From: Cyprinodon diabolis
Lineage: Eukaryota > Chordata > Actinopteri > Cyprinodontiformes > Cyprinodontidae
Direction of reading: 5' to 3'
Length of the DNA stretch: 64,000 bases
Assembly: GCA_030533445.1 (NCBI GenBank)
Contig: CM060069.1
Location: forward strand, 5,991,924-6,055,923
The notes beneath the pieces were generated by a model. The model saw only the letters and a list, made by a program, of their open reading frames with translations, did no database searches and was not told the DNA's origin. Shown here in pieces: positions 35,964 through 48,590 of the stretch. The position numbers and the translations under genes are program-made. Each line of letters opens with the position of its first letter. Positions within the stretch are counted from its first letter, which is position 1.

Positions 35964-36973
35964 CTTTTAAGCCGCTTTTGGGTATATTTGAGATATATAT
36001 ATTTTTTTTTGGGGGGGGGGGGTCCATCACCCTGCAGGTCACCAAAATAGACTGCAGTAAAGCACACCTTTGTTTAAACTTTGTCTCTGGTTAATACTGA
36101 CTTTATGTTTTAAAACTGGTTTCTGATGTCAGTGGAAGAACATCTCTAAAACTGTAATTAACATTTACTAAACAGCCAGGTGTTTCTGAATAAAAATGTG
36201 GAGCAGGAAATTATTTTATTCTTTTATTTTGGAAGCCTCCATAGCGTAATATAATTAATATATACGGCCCTCATTGAGCTTGACCAAGGCACCTTACAGT
36301 AGAACTGCAGTCAGTCCCTGGATTGGCATGGCTATTTCTGCCCCTACATAGTTAGCATGGCTATTTCTGCCCCTACATAGTTAGCATGGCTATCTCTTCC
36401 CCTACATAGTTAGCATGGCTATCACTTCCCCTACATAGTTAGCATGGCGATCACTGCCCCTACATAGTTAGCATGACTATCTCTTCCCCTACATAGTTAG
36501 CATGGCTATCACTTCCCCTACATAGTTAGCATGGCTATCACTTCCCCTACATAGTTAGCATGGCTATCACTGCCCCTACATAGTTAGCATGGCTATCACT
36601 TCCCCTACATAGTTAGCATGGCTATCACTGCCCCTACATAGTTAGCATGACTATCTCTTCCCCTACATAGTTAGCATGGCTATCACTTCCCCTACATAGT
36701 TAGCATGGCTATCACTTCCCCTACATAGTTAGCATGGCTATCACTGCCCCTACATAGTTAGCATGACTATCACTGCACCTACATAGTTAGGGACTCATTT
36801 CCCACTGGGATCAGCTTCATAGTCATGGAAGTACACTTCTTTGATTTTATTTATTTTGCTCAGGCTACACGTACGTGCCCAAAGCCTGCCAAATGTTGAA
36901 AGGGCCATTTTATTGTCATTTTTGTAAAAAATGTACACATTCAGTAATAAAACGTCACAGTTACCAGTTTCCT
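35964..36973. repeat. Module 2 (16 units, spacer type a)
   Basis: Minisatellite block 36,326-36,789 = 464 bp = 16 x 29. Spacer type a: GGTCACCAAAATAG, GTTTAAACTTTG, ACTGGTTTCTG, AATGTGGAGCAGG. The same length (1010 bp) and unit order as module 4. Confidence 0.93.
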
Positions 36974-37005
36974 CTTTTAAGCCGCTTTTGGGTATATTTG
37001 AGATA

Positions 37006-38253
37006 CACTATATTGCCAAAAGTATTTGCTCACCCATCCAAATTATTGGAATCAGGTGTTCCAATCACTTCCATGGCCACAGGTGTATAAATTCAAGCAC
37101 CTAGGCATGCAGACTGTTTTTACAAACATTTGTGAAAGAATGGGTCGCTCTCAGGAGCTCAGTGAATTCCAGCGTGGAACTGTGATAGGATGCCACCTGT
37201 GCAACAAATCCAGTCGTGAAATTTCCTCGCTCCTAAATATTCCACAGTCAACTGTCAGCTGTATTATAAGAAAATGGAAGTGTTTGGGAACGACAGCAAC
37301 TCAGCCACGAAGTGGTAGGCCACGTAAACTGACGGAGCGGGGTCAGCGGATGCTGAAGCGCATAGTGCGAAGAGGTCGCCAACTTTCTGCAGAGTCAATC
37401 ACTACAGACCTCCAAACTTCATGTGGCCTTCAGATTAGCTCAAGAACAGTGCGCAGAGAGCTTCATGGAATGGGTTTCCATGGTCGAGCAGCTGCATCCA
37501 AGCCATACATAACCAAGTGCAATGCAAAGCGTCGGATGCGGTGGTGTAAAGCACGCCGCCACTGGACTCTAGAGCAGTGGAGACGCGTTCTCTGGAGTGA
37601 CGAATCGCGCTTCTCCATCTGGCAATCTGATGGACGGGTCTGGGTTTGGCGGTTGCCAGGAGAACGGTACTTGTCTGACTGCATTGTGCCAAGTGTAAAG
37701 TTTGGTGGAGGGGGGATTATGGTGTGGGGTTGTTTTTCAGGAGCTGGGCTTGGCCCCTTAGTTCCAGTGAAAGGAACTCTGAATGCTTAAGCATACCAAG
37801 ACATTTTGGACAATTCCATGCTCCCAACTTTGTGGGAACAGTTTGGAGCTGGCCCCTTCCTCTTCCAACATGACTGTGCACCAGTGCACAAAGCAAGGTC
37901 CATAAAGACATGGATGACAGAGTCTGGTGTGGATGAACTTGACTGGCCTGCACAGAGTCCTGACCTCAACCCGATAGAACACCTTTGGGATGAATTAGAG
38001 CGGAGACTGAGAGCCAGGCCTTCTCGTCCAACATCAGTGTGCGACCTCACAAATGCGCTTCTGGAAGAATGGTCAAAAATTCCCATAAACACACTCCTAA
38101 ACCTTGTGGACAGCCTTCCCAGAAGAGTTGAAGCTGTTCTAGCTGCAAAGGGTGGACCGACGTCATATTGAACCCTATGGATTAGGAACGGGATGTCACT
38201 TAAGCTCATATGTGAGTCAAGGCAGGTGAGCAAATACTTTTGGCAATATAGTG
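37006..38253 (+). mobile_element. Tc1-like DNA transposon, copy 2 (1248 bp)
   Basis: The same 29-bp inverted repeats as copy 1 (37,006-37,034 and 38,225-38,253) with TA on both sides (37,004-37,005 and 38,254-38,255). It sits in the TTTGAGATATATAT stretch of the module 3 spacer. Modules 1, 2, 4 and 5 show the same stretch without the element, so the exact pre-insertion site is known. Confidence 0.97.
37107..38171 (+). pseudogene. Tc1-like transposase with one nonsense codon
   Basis: Same 354-codon span as the copy 1 transposase, starting at ATG 37,107 and ending with TGA at 38,169-38,171. It is interrupted by TAA at 37,788-37,790 where copy 1 has a Ser codon (TCA): a single C-to-A change after GTLNA. 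Otherwise the DD34E signature is kept ([30 protein letters not shown]). At the two other differing sites this copy has the residues I regard as consensus (Gly in [11 protein letters not shown], Pro in WPAQSPDLNPIE). It cannot make a full transposase but the ends could be mobilised in trans. Confidence 0.95.
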
Positions 38254-40915
38254 TATATATATATTTTTTTGGGGGGGGGGGGGCCATCACCCTGCAGGTC
38301 AGCAAAAGAGACTGCAGTAAAGCACACCTTTGTTTGATCTTTGTCTCTGGTTAATACTGACTTTATGTTTTAAAACTGGGTTCTGATGTCAGTGGAAGAA
38401 CATCTCTAAAACTGTAATTAACATTTACTAAACAGCCAGGTGTTTCTGAATAAAAATGCGGAGCAGGAAATTATTTTATTCTTTTATTTTGGAAGCCTCC
38501 ATAGCGTAATATAATTAATATATACGGCCCTCATTGAGCTTGACCAAGGCACCTTACAGTAGAACTGCAGTCAGTCCCTGGATTGGCATGGCTATTTCTG
38601 CCCCTACATAGTTAGCATGGCTATTTCTGCCCCTACATAGTTAGCATGGCTATCACTGCCCCTACATAGTTAGCATGGCTATCACTGCCCCTACATAGTT
38701 AGCATGGCTATCACTTTCCCTGCATAGTTAGCATGGCTAACACTGCCCCTACATAGTTAGCATGGCTCTCACTGCTCCTACATAGTTAGCATGGCTATCA
38801 CTGCCCCTAAATAGTTAGCATGGCTATCACTGTCCCTGCATAGTTAGCATGGCTATCACTGCCCCTACATAGTTAGCATGGCTATTTCTGCCCCTACATA
38901 GTTAGCATGGCTATCACTGCCCCTACATAGTTAGCATGGCTATCACTGCCCCTACATAGTTAGCATGGCTATCACTTTCCCTGCATAGTTAGCATGGCTA
39001 ACACTGCCCCTACATAGTTAGCATGGCTATCACTGCTCCTACATAGTTAGCATGGCTATCACTGCCCCTAAATAGTTAGCATGGCTATCACTGTCCCTGC
39101 ATAGTTAGCATGGCTATCACTGCCCCTACATAGTTAGCATGACTATCACTGCTCCTGCATAGTTAGCATGGCTATCACTGTCCCTGCATAGTTAGAATGG
39201 CTTTCACTGCCACTATATAGTTAGCATGGCTATCACTGCCCCTACACAGTTAGCACGGCTATCACTTCCCCTACATAGTTAGCATGGCTATCACTGCCCC
39301 TACATAGTTAACATGGCTATCACTGCCCCTACATAGTTAGCATGGCTATCACTGCCCCTACATAGTTAGCATGGCTATCACTGCCCCTACATAGTTAGCA
39401 TGACTATCACTGTCCCTACAAAGTTAGCATTACTATCACTGCCCGTACATAGTTAGCATGACTATCACTGCCCTTACCCAGTTAGCATGGCTATCACTGC
39501 CCCTACATAGTTAGCATGGCTATCACTGCCCCTACATAGTTAGCATGACTATCTCTTCCCCTACATATTTAGCATGGCTATCACTTCCCCTACATAGTTA
39601 GCATGGCTATCACTTCCCCTACATAGTTAGCATGGCTATCACTGCCCCTACATAGTTAGCATGGCTATCACTTCCCCTACATAGTTAGCATGGCTATCAC
39701 TGCCCCTACATAGTTAGCATGACTATCTCTTCCCCTACATAGTTAGCATGGCTATCACTTTCCCTGCATAGTTAGCATGGCTATCACTGCCCCTACATAG
39801 TTAGCATGACTATCTCTTCCCCTACATAGTTAGCATGGCTATCACTTCCCCTACATAGTTAGCATGACTATCTCTTCCCCTACATAGTTAGCATGGCTAT
39901 CACTGCCCCGACATAGTTAGCATGACTATCTCTTCCCCTACATAGTTAGCATGGCTATCACTTCCCCTACATAGTTAGCATGGCTATCACTTCCCCTACA
40001 TAGTTAGCATGGCTATCACTGCCCCTACATAGTTAGCATGACTATCTCTTCCCCTACATAGTTAGCATGGCTATCACTGTCCCTGCATAGTTAGCATGGC
40101 TATCACTGCCCCTACATAGTTAGCATGACTATCACTGTCCCTACATAGTTAGCATGACTATCACTGCCCGTACATAGTTAGCATGACTATCACTGCCCTT
40201 ACCCAGTTAGCATGGCTATCACTGCCCCTACATAGTTAACATGGCTATCGCTGCCCTTACCCAGTTAGCATGGCTATCACTGCCCCTACACAGTTAGCAC
40301 AGCTATCACTGCCCCTACATAGTTAGCATGGCTATCTCTTCCCCTACATAGTTAGCATGGCTATCACTTCCCCTACATAGTTAGCATGGCGATCACTGCC
40401 CCTACATAGTTAGCATGACTATCTCTTCCCCTACATAGTTAGCATGGCTATCACTTCCCCTACATAGTTAGCATGGCTATCACTTCCCCTACATAGTTAG
40501 CATGGCTATCACTGCCCCTACATAGTTAGCATGGCTATCACTTCCCCTACATAGTTAGCATGGCTATCACTGCCCCTACATAGTTAGCATGACTATCTCT
40601 TCCCCTACATAGTTAGCATGGCTATCACTTCCCCTACATAGTTAGCATGGCTATCACTTCCCCTACATAGTTAGCATGGCTATCACTGCCCCTACATAGT
40701 TAGCATGACTATCACTGCACCTACATAGTTAGGGACTCATTTCCCACTGGGATCAGCTTCATAGTCATGGAAGTACACTTCTTTGATTTTATTTATTTTG
40801 CTCAGGCTACACGTACGTGCCCAAAGCCTGCCAAATGTTGAAAGGGCCATTTTATTGTCATTTTTGTAAAAAATGTACACATTCAGTAATAAAACGTCAC
40901 AGTTACCAGTTTCCT

Positions 40916-41925
40916 CTTTTAAGCCGCTTTTGGGTATATTTGAGATATATATATTTTTTTTTGGGGGGGGGGGGTCCATCACCCTGCAGGTCACCAAAAT
41001 AGACTGCAGTAAAGCACACCTTTGTTTAAACTTTGTCTCTGGTTAATACTGACTTTATGTTTTAAAACTGGTTTCTGATGTCAGTGGAAGAACATCTCTA
41101 AAACTGTAATTAACATTTACTAAACAGCCAGGTGTTTCTGAATAAAAATGTGGAGCAGGAAATTATTTTATTCTTTTATTTTGGAAGCCTCCATAGCGTA
41201 ATATAATTAATATATACGGCCCTCATTGAGCTTGACCAAGGCACCTTACAGTAGAACTGCAGTCAGTCCCTGGATTGGCATGGCTATTTCTGCCCCTACA
41301 TAGTTAGCATGGCTATTTCTGCCCCTACATAGTTAGCATGGCTATCTCTTCCCCTACATAGTTAGCATGGCTATCACTTCCCCTACATAGTTAGCATGGC
41401 GATCACTGCCCCTACATAGTTAGCATGACTATCTCTTCCCCTACATAGTTAGCATGGCTATCACTTCCCCTACATAGTTAGCATGGCTATCACTTCCCCT
41501 ACATAGTTAGCATGGCTATCACTGCCCCTACATAGTTAGCATGGCTATCACTTCCCCTACATAGTTAGCATGGCTATCACTGCCCCTACATAGTTAGCAT
41601 GACTATCTCTTCCCCTACATAGTTAGCATGGCTATCACTTCCCCTACATAGTTAGCATGGCTATCACTTCCCCTACATAGTTAGCATGGCTATCACTGCC
41701 CCTACATAGTTAGCATGACTATCACTGCACCTACATAGTTAGGGACTCATTTCCCACTGGGATCAGCTTCATAGTCATGGAAGTACACTTCTTTGATTTT
41801 ATTTATTTTGCTCAGGCTACACGTACGTGCCCAAAGCCTGCCAAATGTTGAAAGGGCCATTTTATTGTCATTTTTGTAAAAAATGTACACATTCAGTAAT
41901 AAAACGTCACAGTTACCAGTTTCCT
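40916..41925. repeat. Module 4 (16 units, spacer type a)
   Basis: Minisatellite block 41,278-41,741 = 464 bp = 16 x 29. Spacer and unit order appear the same as module 2, and the length is identical (1010 bp). Confidence 0.93.
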
Positions 41926-44065
41926 CTTTTAAGCCGCTTTTGGGTATATTTGAGATATATATATTTTTTTTTGGGGGGGGGGGGCCATCACCCTGCAGGT
42001 CAGCAAAAGAGACTGCAGTAAAGCACACCTTTGTTTGATCTTTGTCTCTGGTTAATACTGACTTTATGTTTTAAAACTGGGTTCTGATGTCAGTGGAAGA
42101 ACATCTCTAAAACTGTAATTAACATTTACTAAACAGCCAGGTGTTTCTGAATAAAAATGCGGAGCAGGAAATTATTTTATTCTTTTATTTTGGAAGCCTC
42201 CATAGCGTAATATAATTAATATATACGGCCCTCATTGAGCTTGACCAAGGCACCTTACAGTAGAACTGCAGTCAGTCCCTGGATTGGCATGGCTATTTCT
42301 GCCCCTACATAGTTAGCATGGCTATTTCTGCCCCTACATAGTTAGCATGGCTATCACTGCCCCTACATAGTTAGCATGGCTATCACTGCCCCTACATAGT
42401 TAGCATGGCTATCACTTTCCCTGCATAGTTAGCATGGCTAACACTGCCCCTACATAGTTAGCATGGCTCTCACTGCTCCTACATAGTTAGCATGGCTATC
42501 ACTGCCCCTAAATAGTTAGCATGGCTATCACTGTCCCTGCATAGTTAGCATGGCTATCACTGCCCCTACATAGTTAGCATGGCTATTTCTGCCCCTACAT
42601 AGTTAGCATGGCTATCACTGCCCCTACATAGTTAGCATGGCTATCACTGCCCCTACATAGTTAGCATGGCTATCACTTTCCCTGCATAGTTAGCATGGCT
42701 AACACTGCCCCTACATAGTTAGCATGGCTATCACTGCTCCTACATAGTTAGCATGGCTATCACTGCCCCTAAATAGTTAGCATGGCTATCACTGTCCCTG
42801 CATAGTTAGCATGGCTATCACTGCCCCTACATAGTTAGCATGACTATCACTGCTCCTGCATAGTTAGCATGGCTATCACTGTCCCTGCATAGTTAGAATG
42901 GCTTTCACTGCCACTATATAGTTAGCATGGCTATCACTGCCCCTACACAGTTAGCACGGCTATCACTTCCCCTACATAGTTAGCATGGCTATCACTGCCC
43001 CTACATAGTTAACATGGCTATCACTGCCCCTACATAGTTAGCATGGCTATCACTGCCCCTACATAGTTAGCATGGCTATCACTGCCCCTACATAGGTAGC
43101 ATGACTATCACTGTCCCTACAAAGTTAGCATTACTATCACTGCCCGTACATAGTTAGCATGACTATCACTGCCCTTACCCAGTTAGCATGGCTATCACTG
43201 CCCCTACATAGTTAGCATGGCTATCACTGCCCCTACATAGTTAGCATGACTATCTCTTCCCCTACATATTTAGCATGGCTATCACTTCCCCTACATAGTT
43301 AGCATGGCTATCACTTCCCCTACATAGTTAGCATGGCTATCACTGCCCCTACATAGTTAGCATGGCTATCACTTCCCCTACATAGTTAGCATGGCTATCA
43401 CTGCCCCTACATAGTTAGCATGACTATCTCTTCCCCTACATAGTTAGCATGGCTATCACTTTCCCTGCATAGTTAGCATGGCTATCACTGCCCCTACATA
43501 GTTAGCATGACTATCTCTTCCCCTACATAGTTAGCATGGCTATCACTTCCCCTACATAGTTAGCATGGCTATCACTCCCCCTACATAGTTAGCATGGCTA
43601 TCACTGCCCCGACATAGTTAGCATGACTATCTCTTCCCCTACATAGTTAGCATGGCTATCACTGCCCCGACATAGTTAGCATGACTATCTCTTCCCCTAC
43701 ATAGTTAGCATGGCTATCACTTCCCCTACATAGTTAGCATGGCTATCACTTCCCCTACATAGTTAGCATGGCTATCACTGCCCCTACATAGTTAGCATGA
43801 CTATCTCTTCCCCTACATAGTTAGCATGGCTATCACTGCCCCTACATAGTTAGCATGACTATCACTGCACCTACATAGTTAGGGACTCATTTCCCACTGG
43901 GATCAGCTTCATAGTCATGGAAGGACACTTCTTTGATTTCATTTATTTTGCTCAGGCTACACGTACGTGCCCAAAGCCCGCCAAATGTTGAAAGGGCCAT
44001 TTTATTGTCATTTTTGTAAAAAATGTACACATTCAGTAATAAAACGTCACAGTTACCAGTTTCCT
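41926..44065. repeat. Module 5 (55 units, spacer type b, empty Tc1 site)
   Basis: Minisatellite block 42,287-43,881 = 1595 bp = 55 x 29. The left spacer is type b like module 3. The first units follow the same rare-variant order as module 3 (TTTCCCTGCATAG, TAACACTGCCCC, CTCTCACTGCTCC, CCTAAATAG), but it has 19 fewer units. The right spacer ends at 44,065 and has several private changes (GGACACTTC, GATTTCATT, AAAGCCCGCC). Confidence 0.93.
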
Positions 44066-47000
44066 CGAAATGTAGTTGGGTGAAAGTTAGAAGTATCCTC
44101 ATCAACCCCAATAAAAAACAAAAAAACAATAAAATTACTCAACTAAAGTGAAGATACACAAAAAAAGGACTTTACAATTATCCAGTAAATGTACTTTGTT
44201 ACTTTCCACCACTGAAGTGCTGATATTGATTTGTATTTGAAGCTTTTGGGTAAACCAAAGTATTTATTCCCAGTGTCCTTCATGTGCACAGCACGGTCCG
44301 GACATGACAACATATATATATAATATATAATATATATAATGCCTCAACTTCCTGATGTTGTCATGATAAAACTAGATCAAAACATTCTAAGTTGAAAGTA
44401 GAAGAAAGTAGTTACTTCCAACCTAAGCCTGTTTTGATGTTTATTTAGACTCTAAACCCCACCTTCATTTAAATAAAAAATATACTCAAGCAGTTTGAGT
44501 AAAATTTATTATCTGGTGGATTTTGTAAGCATTCTTGTGCCGTTTCTTTCCCCCAGCACATATGTTTTTGTCCTTTGCTTCATTATTTATGACTGGGTGT
44601 ACTTTATGTTGACATTTGGGTCACAGCCACCCTGAGGTCCACCTTAAAAGCATTCATTCTTTCTTCTTTGACCCCTCCCTGCCCAGGCTTCTTTCACCAT
44701 TTGATGCAGCTGGTGAGGAGATCTAGTCCACCTTTTATTTTATTCATGAATTAAAAGCACAAAGCTCACATACCTGTGACAGGGGGTCAGACTCACACAC
44801 ACACACACACACACATCTCTGCTCGACCTTTAGGACAGTGATCATATTATCAGTGCTGTACACACCCTTGGTTAAATGACTGATTACTGACACAATGAAT
44901 TGGAGATGATCTCCAATTATGGCAGAGATGTAATATGAAACCTGTACAGTTAAACTGGACAACAAATAAATTATTTTGAATGTAAAAAAAATACTATCAT
45001 ACTATCAATTAAAATTGAATCCCCTTGATGCATTTCTTTTTTTAAGTTTCAGCCTTCGGTCCTTAATTTGGAATCTTAAGCCATTTCTCAATCTGTGTAC
45101 TTGTGCGTTCTCATGTGCTCGTGTACTTGTGAAACGTCATCAGCCTCAGCCCTAGCACTGTTCTAATTCACAAGAACAGCAGACAGAGAATGGACAAACT
45201 CCCTGGATGTTGTTCTTGCCCCTCCGTCTTTAGCAGCATGCATCAGAGCAGACAGCTGTCCCAGCATGCACTGCGGCAGCAGCAGCTTTTAATGGAGCGC
45301 TCACAGAGCTCAGTGTTATGTTAAAAGTTCAATAAAAGTACGTTTTAAGCATCACTATATGGTCCATTTATATATTTTATGCGTAATAAAAAAAGAATTC
45401 CGAAGTTGAAAGGACCGCAACATCCAGTGGACCTCCGAGGGTAACAGCAGCCAGGGCTAATTGAAACCCGTCTGCAGCAGCCCGCTGGCTCTGATGGCGA
45501 TTATCTCTTTTTTTTGGCAAAATGTTCACTTGATTTGTGTTTATCTGACTTTGTTGATTATTATTCCCCCATTAAATGAAAAAGTCAGAAGTTATTTTTA
45601 TCTAGCAACTTTAAATAACAGGAGGTGAAATGCAGCACCAGACGAGCAGAGCGTTTGGTGATGTCATTAGTACAATTCTGTTCCAAATGACCTATTTTTA
45701 TGCTGCGTTCTCTCCAAGTCCACACCTTCCTGTGTTCTTCTCAAGAACATACTTGGCGAGGACATGAGTCCTTACTCGCATTCTTGTGAATTAAGAAACG
45801 ACCTTAATCTTTCCAACATAATATGTCTCAACAATATTTACCTACTCTACTTCTGTGAAGTTCTGCAAATTGTATAAAATGTGGGGAAATCTCTTACTAC
45901 ATGTCCCTTTAGGTGATTACAAGATTTTGTGTTAGATTTAGATCCTGACTCTTGCAAGGCAAATCCAAAAGGATCATTTTCTAAGCTTTCTTCTTTTGTA
46001 CTTTTGTAAGTGAAAGAAACTGGAAATACAGATTTCATTGAACTCCTTAATCAGGGCAGTCTCTGTGGTTGGCACGGAAACCTGACTGGAAGACATCAAA
46101 GCAGTTGGTTATTGTTTAGAGGAATTTAATGGTTGATACACAACTTTTTCAATAATCTTACTGATGAAGAGGTTTGAGACGTCATTATATTCTAATAAGT
46201 TATGGTGTCAGCTTCTTAAAATATTGACTGAATAAGCAAAAAACTTTTTTACTTATTTATAAACTTATTTATAAGATATAACAAAACAGGAGTCTATCAA
46301 GTTACTGTTTTTATCTGTCTTTATCCATGCTGGGTCAGATCCTGACGTTTGAAAAAGGAGGCAGGAAAAGCAGAAAAAAGCTTTAGCCTCACTGCATGCA
46401 GTTAACCAAGCCTTGTAGCTAAACCAGGTCCTGGAAAAGGACATTTCTTGCACAATTTCTCTCTCTCTCTCTGTCTCTATCCGATGCGTCTCCAACTCCC
46501 GCGATTCGACCTGTCAATCACCTGCAAAACGTCTGCGCTGTGGCGGGAGGTGGTGAGCAAATAAACCTCCTGTCACCTCAGGTCACTGCTTAGGTGCACC
46601 CTGAGCTCTCCTATACTTGAGCTACTGCCCATGTACAACTTTTAATGAGAGTCTTTGGGCAAAGATTTAGTGCAGAAATACGTCACCAATCTGATCAAAA
46701 ATGGAATGACGTTTTACTAGCTATTAAAGATTAAATATTTATCTTGCAGATCAAAAAACTATATATTAATATACTTTGTTTCAAAATAGTTTACATTTAT
46801 ATTCAAAATTAACTTATAAAAAAACAAATATAAATTTTTTTATGTCTTAATTAGGGTCATTAGGTGGGTGGGGTGCTGCCCTAGCACCCTCTATTGACCA
46901 GTCGTCACTGCTTCGCATCCTTTCGAGCACAGCAAAGAAGTTACTCTGCTTCATGATGCCACACAGATAAAAAGCGCTACTAATGTGATAACAAAGGAAG

Positions 47001-48094
47001 TATCCAATGTTATCTAGTGTTTATATTTACAAAGAAACTACATTAAGTTCATTCTGCCAACTTGTCTTTATTAAACATCGTAGGTCATGCTGGACCGGAC
47101 TTTGGCTCGATTCATGCTTCAGGTCTACCATCCCTCCACTCTGGGATTACCTCCCTTGAAATATTAGTGAGGCTCTGCTTTAGAATGAACAGTGGCAGCA
47201 TCTGCTGTATGGCAGAAACTTAACAATGCTAAAGAAAGTCCTTAAGAGCAGAAGTAATCAATTATTACGATGGAACAGATTTTAATCTAATAAACCATCA
47301 ATCAACAATTCATTGTACGTTCACTATTTGTTTATATATAGAAGCTTCACTATTACTGATGGCAGCTGTGAAATGGATGAGACTAAATGCTGAAATCATA
47401 TCAAAGGGTGTGCACACCTTTAAAAAGTTTTTAAAAAAAGAGTAATTATAAAGAATATAAGAAGTATAAATTTTTTTTCTACTTTTAAGAGGCATTTTGA
47501 AGTTGAATACAAGCTTTTTTTTTTAAAGCTGACATGAAAAAACATTATTTGTGAGGTGTTTTTATTCTGTAGAATCTTTGGGACTGGTAATTATCTGTTA
47601 CCCTGCTGAAGGTCAAGCAGTAGTGATCCGTCCCAGCAGACGTTGGTTTCCACCAGATTTGACATTAAGCTTATAAAGCACTTAAAAAAATTAGAACTCA
47701 TCATTATTATGGATCTGTGTGTTACTGAGTAAATACAGACATTAAATAAAACTGAATTTAAATATCCAGAAACTATTTTAAAGGGTTTCAGTGTAGGATA
47801 ATTCCAGATTTTAATCAAGTGAGAATAAAGGAAGAGCTGGGACAGAAATACTCTCACCTGTTTTATATTTCCTTCTTAAAACTCAACTTTAAACTGCTGG
47901 ATGACTTGAATCAACTGCTTAGCTGTAGAAATAGGTCATGACACTTAGAAGACATACTCTAAGCTTTTAGTAAAGTTTTTTTGTTGTTTTTATGGCTAAA
48001 ACATTGTGGTAATAGGTTGTTTATTGATGTTGGGCAGGGTACTTATGAGCAGTCAGTACAGTGGCTGCTGAACAAAGTCGTTTAACTGACACAG
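44066..48094. other. Unassigned stretch (4 kb)
   Basis: No recognisable gene or transposon. Small simple repeats are present: an AT-rich run at 44,311-44,340, (CA)n at 44,791-44,814 and (CT)n near 46,457-46,472. The longest frames are under 90 codons and lack motifs. This is the largest stretch without repeats I can identify, so divergent regulatory or unique host sequence is possible. Confidence 0.5.
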
Positions 48095-48590
48095 CACGAT
48101 TCATGCAAGCACAAAAAAGTCCACACACACAGAGTACAAGGTCCACAAACACACACCACGATTCATGCAAGCACAAAAAAGTCCACACACACACAGTACA
48201 AGGTCCGCACACACACAGCACGATTCATGCAAGCACAAAAAAGTCCACACACACACAGTACAAGGTCCGCACACACACAGCACGATTCATGCAAGCACAA
48301 AAAAGTCCACACACACACAGTACAAGGTCCGCACACACACAGCACGATTCATGCAAGCACAAAAAAGTCCACACACACACAGTACAAGGTCCGCACACAC
48401 ACAGCACGATTCATGCAAGCACAAAAAAGTCCACACACACACAGTACAAGGTCCGCACACACACAGCACGATTCATGCAAGCACAAAAAAGTCCACACAC
48501 ACACAGTACAAGGTCCGCACACACACAGCACGATTCATGCAAGCACAAAAAAGTCCCCACACACACAGTACAAGGTCCACACACACACAG
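48095..48590. repeat. 62-bp minisatellite, 8 units
   Basis: Eight head-to-tail units of 62 bp (8 x 62 = 496), each with CACGATTCATGCAAGCAC, an A6 run, GTCCACACACACACAGTAC and AAGGTCCGCACACACAC. The first and last units carry variants; middle units look identical. Since 62 is not a multiple of 3 and the unit has no stop in most frames, long frames run through on both strands; these are artefacts of the repeat. Confidence 0.96.

Larger units (their letters stand above)
36974..40915. repeat. Module 3 (74 units, spacer type b, Tc1 inserted)
   Basis: Minisatellite block 38,586-40,731 = 2146 bp = 74 x 29. Spacer type b: GGTCAGCAAAAGAG, GTTTGATCTTTG, ACTGGGTTCTG, AATGCGGAGCAGG. The Tc1-like element occupies 37,006-38,253. 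Confidence 0.93.
34139..44065. repeat. Higher-order tandem array: 5 modules of spacer plus 29-bp minisatellite
   Basis: Each module begins CTTTTAAGCCGCTTTTGGG, has about 370 bp of unique spacer, a block of 29-bp repeats (core TTAGCATGGCTATCAC), about 180 bp of unique spacer (starting GGACTCATTTCCCACTGG) and ends TTACCAGTTTCCT. Module lengths are 1825, 1010, 3942 (2692 without the Tc1 insertion and its extra TA), 1010 and 2140 bp; the non-minisatellite part is 545-549 bp in all five. The array starts and ends at the same point of the module sequence, so it is a clean head-to-tail array. Small open frames in the spacers repeat with the modules and are not genes. Confidence 0.95.

Noticed and set aside
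35785..36050. Repeated 60-90-codon frames in module spacers (both strands, five places) as a gene family
   Set aside because: They coincide with duplicated spacer DNA, run through T and G homopolymers (poly-Gly stretch), and show no domain. They are by-products of module duplication.
34504..43881. Regular 29-bp repeats as a CRISPR array
   Set aside because: The units are directly adjacent with no unique spacers, there are no cas genes, and the context is a vertebrate genome. It is a minisatellite.
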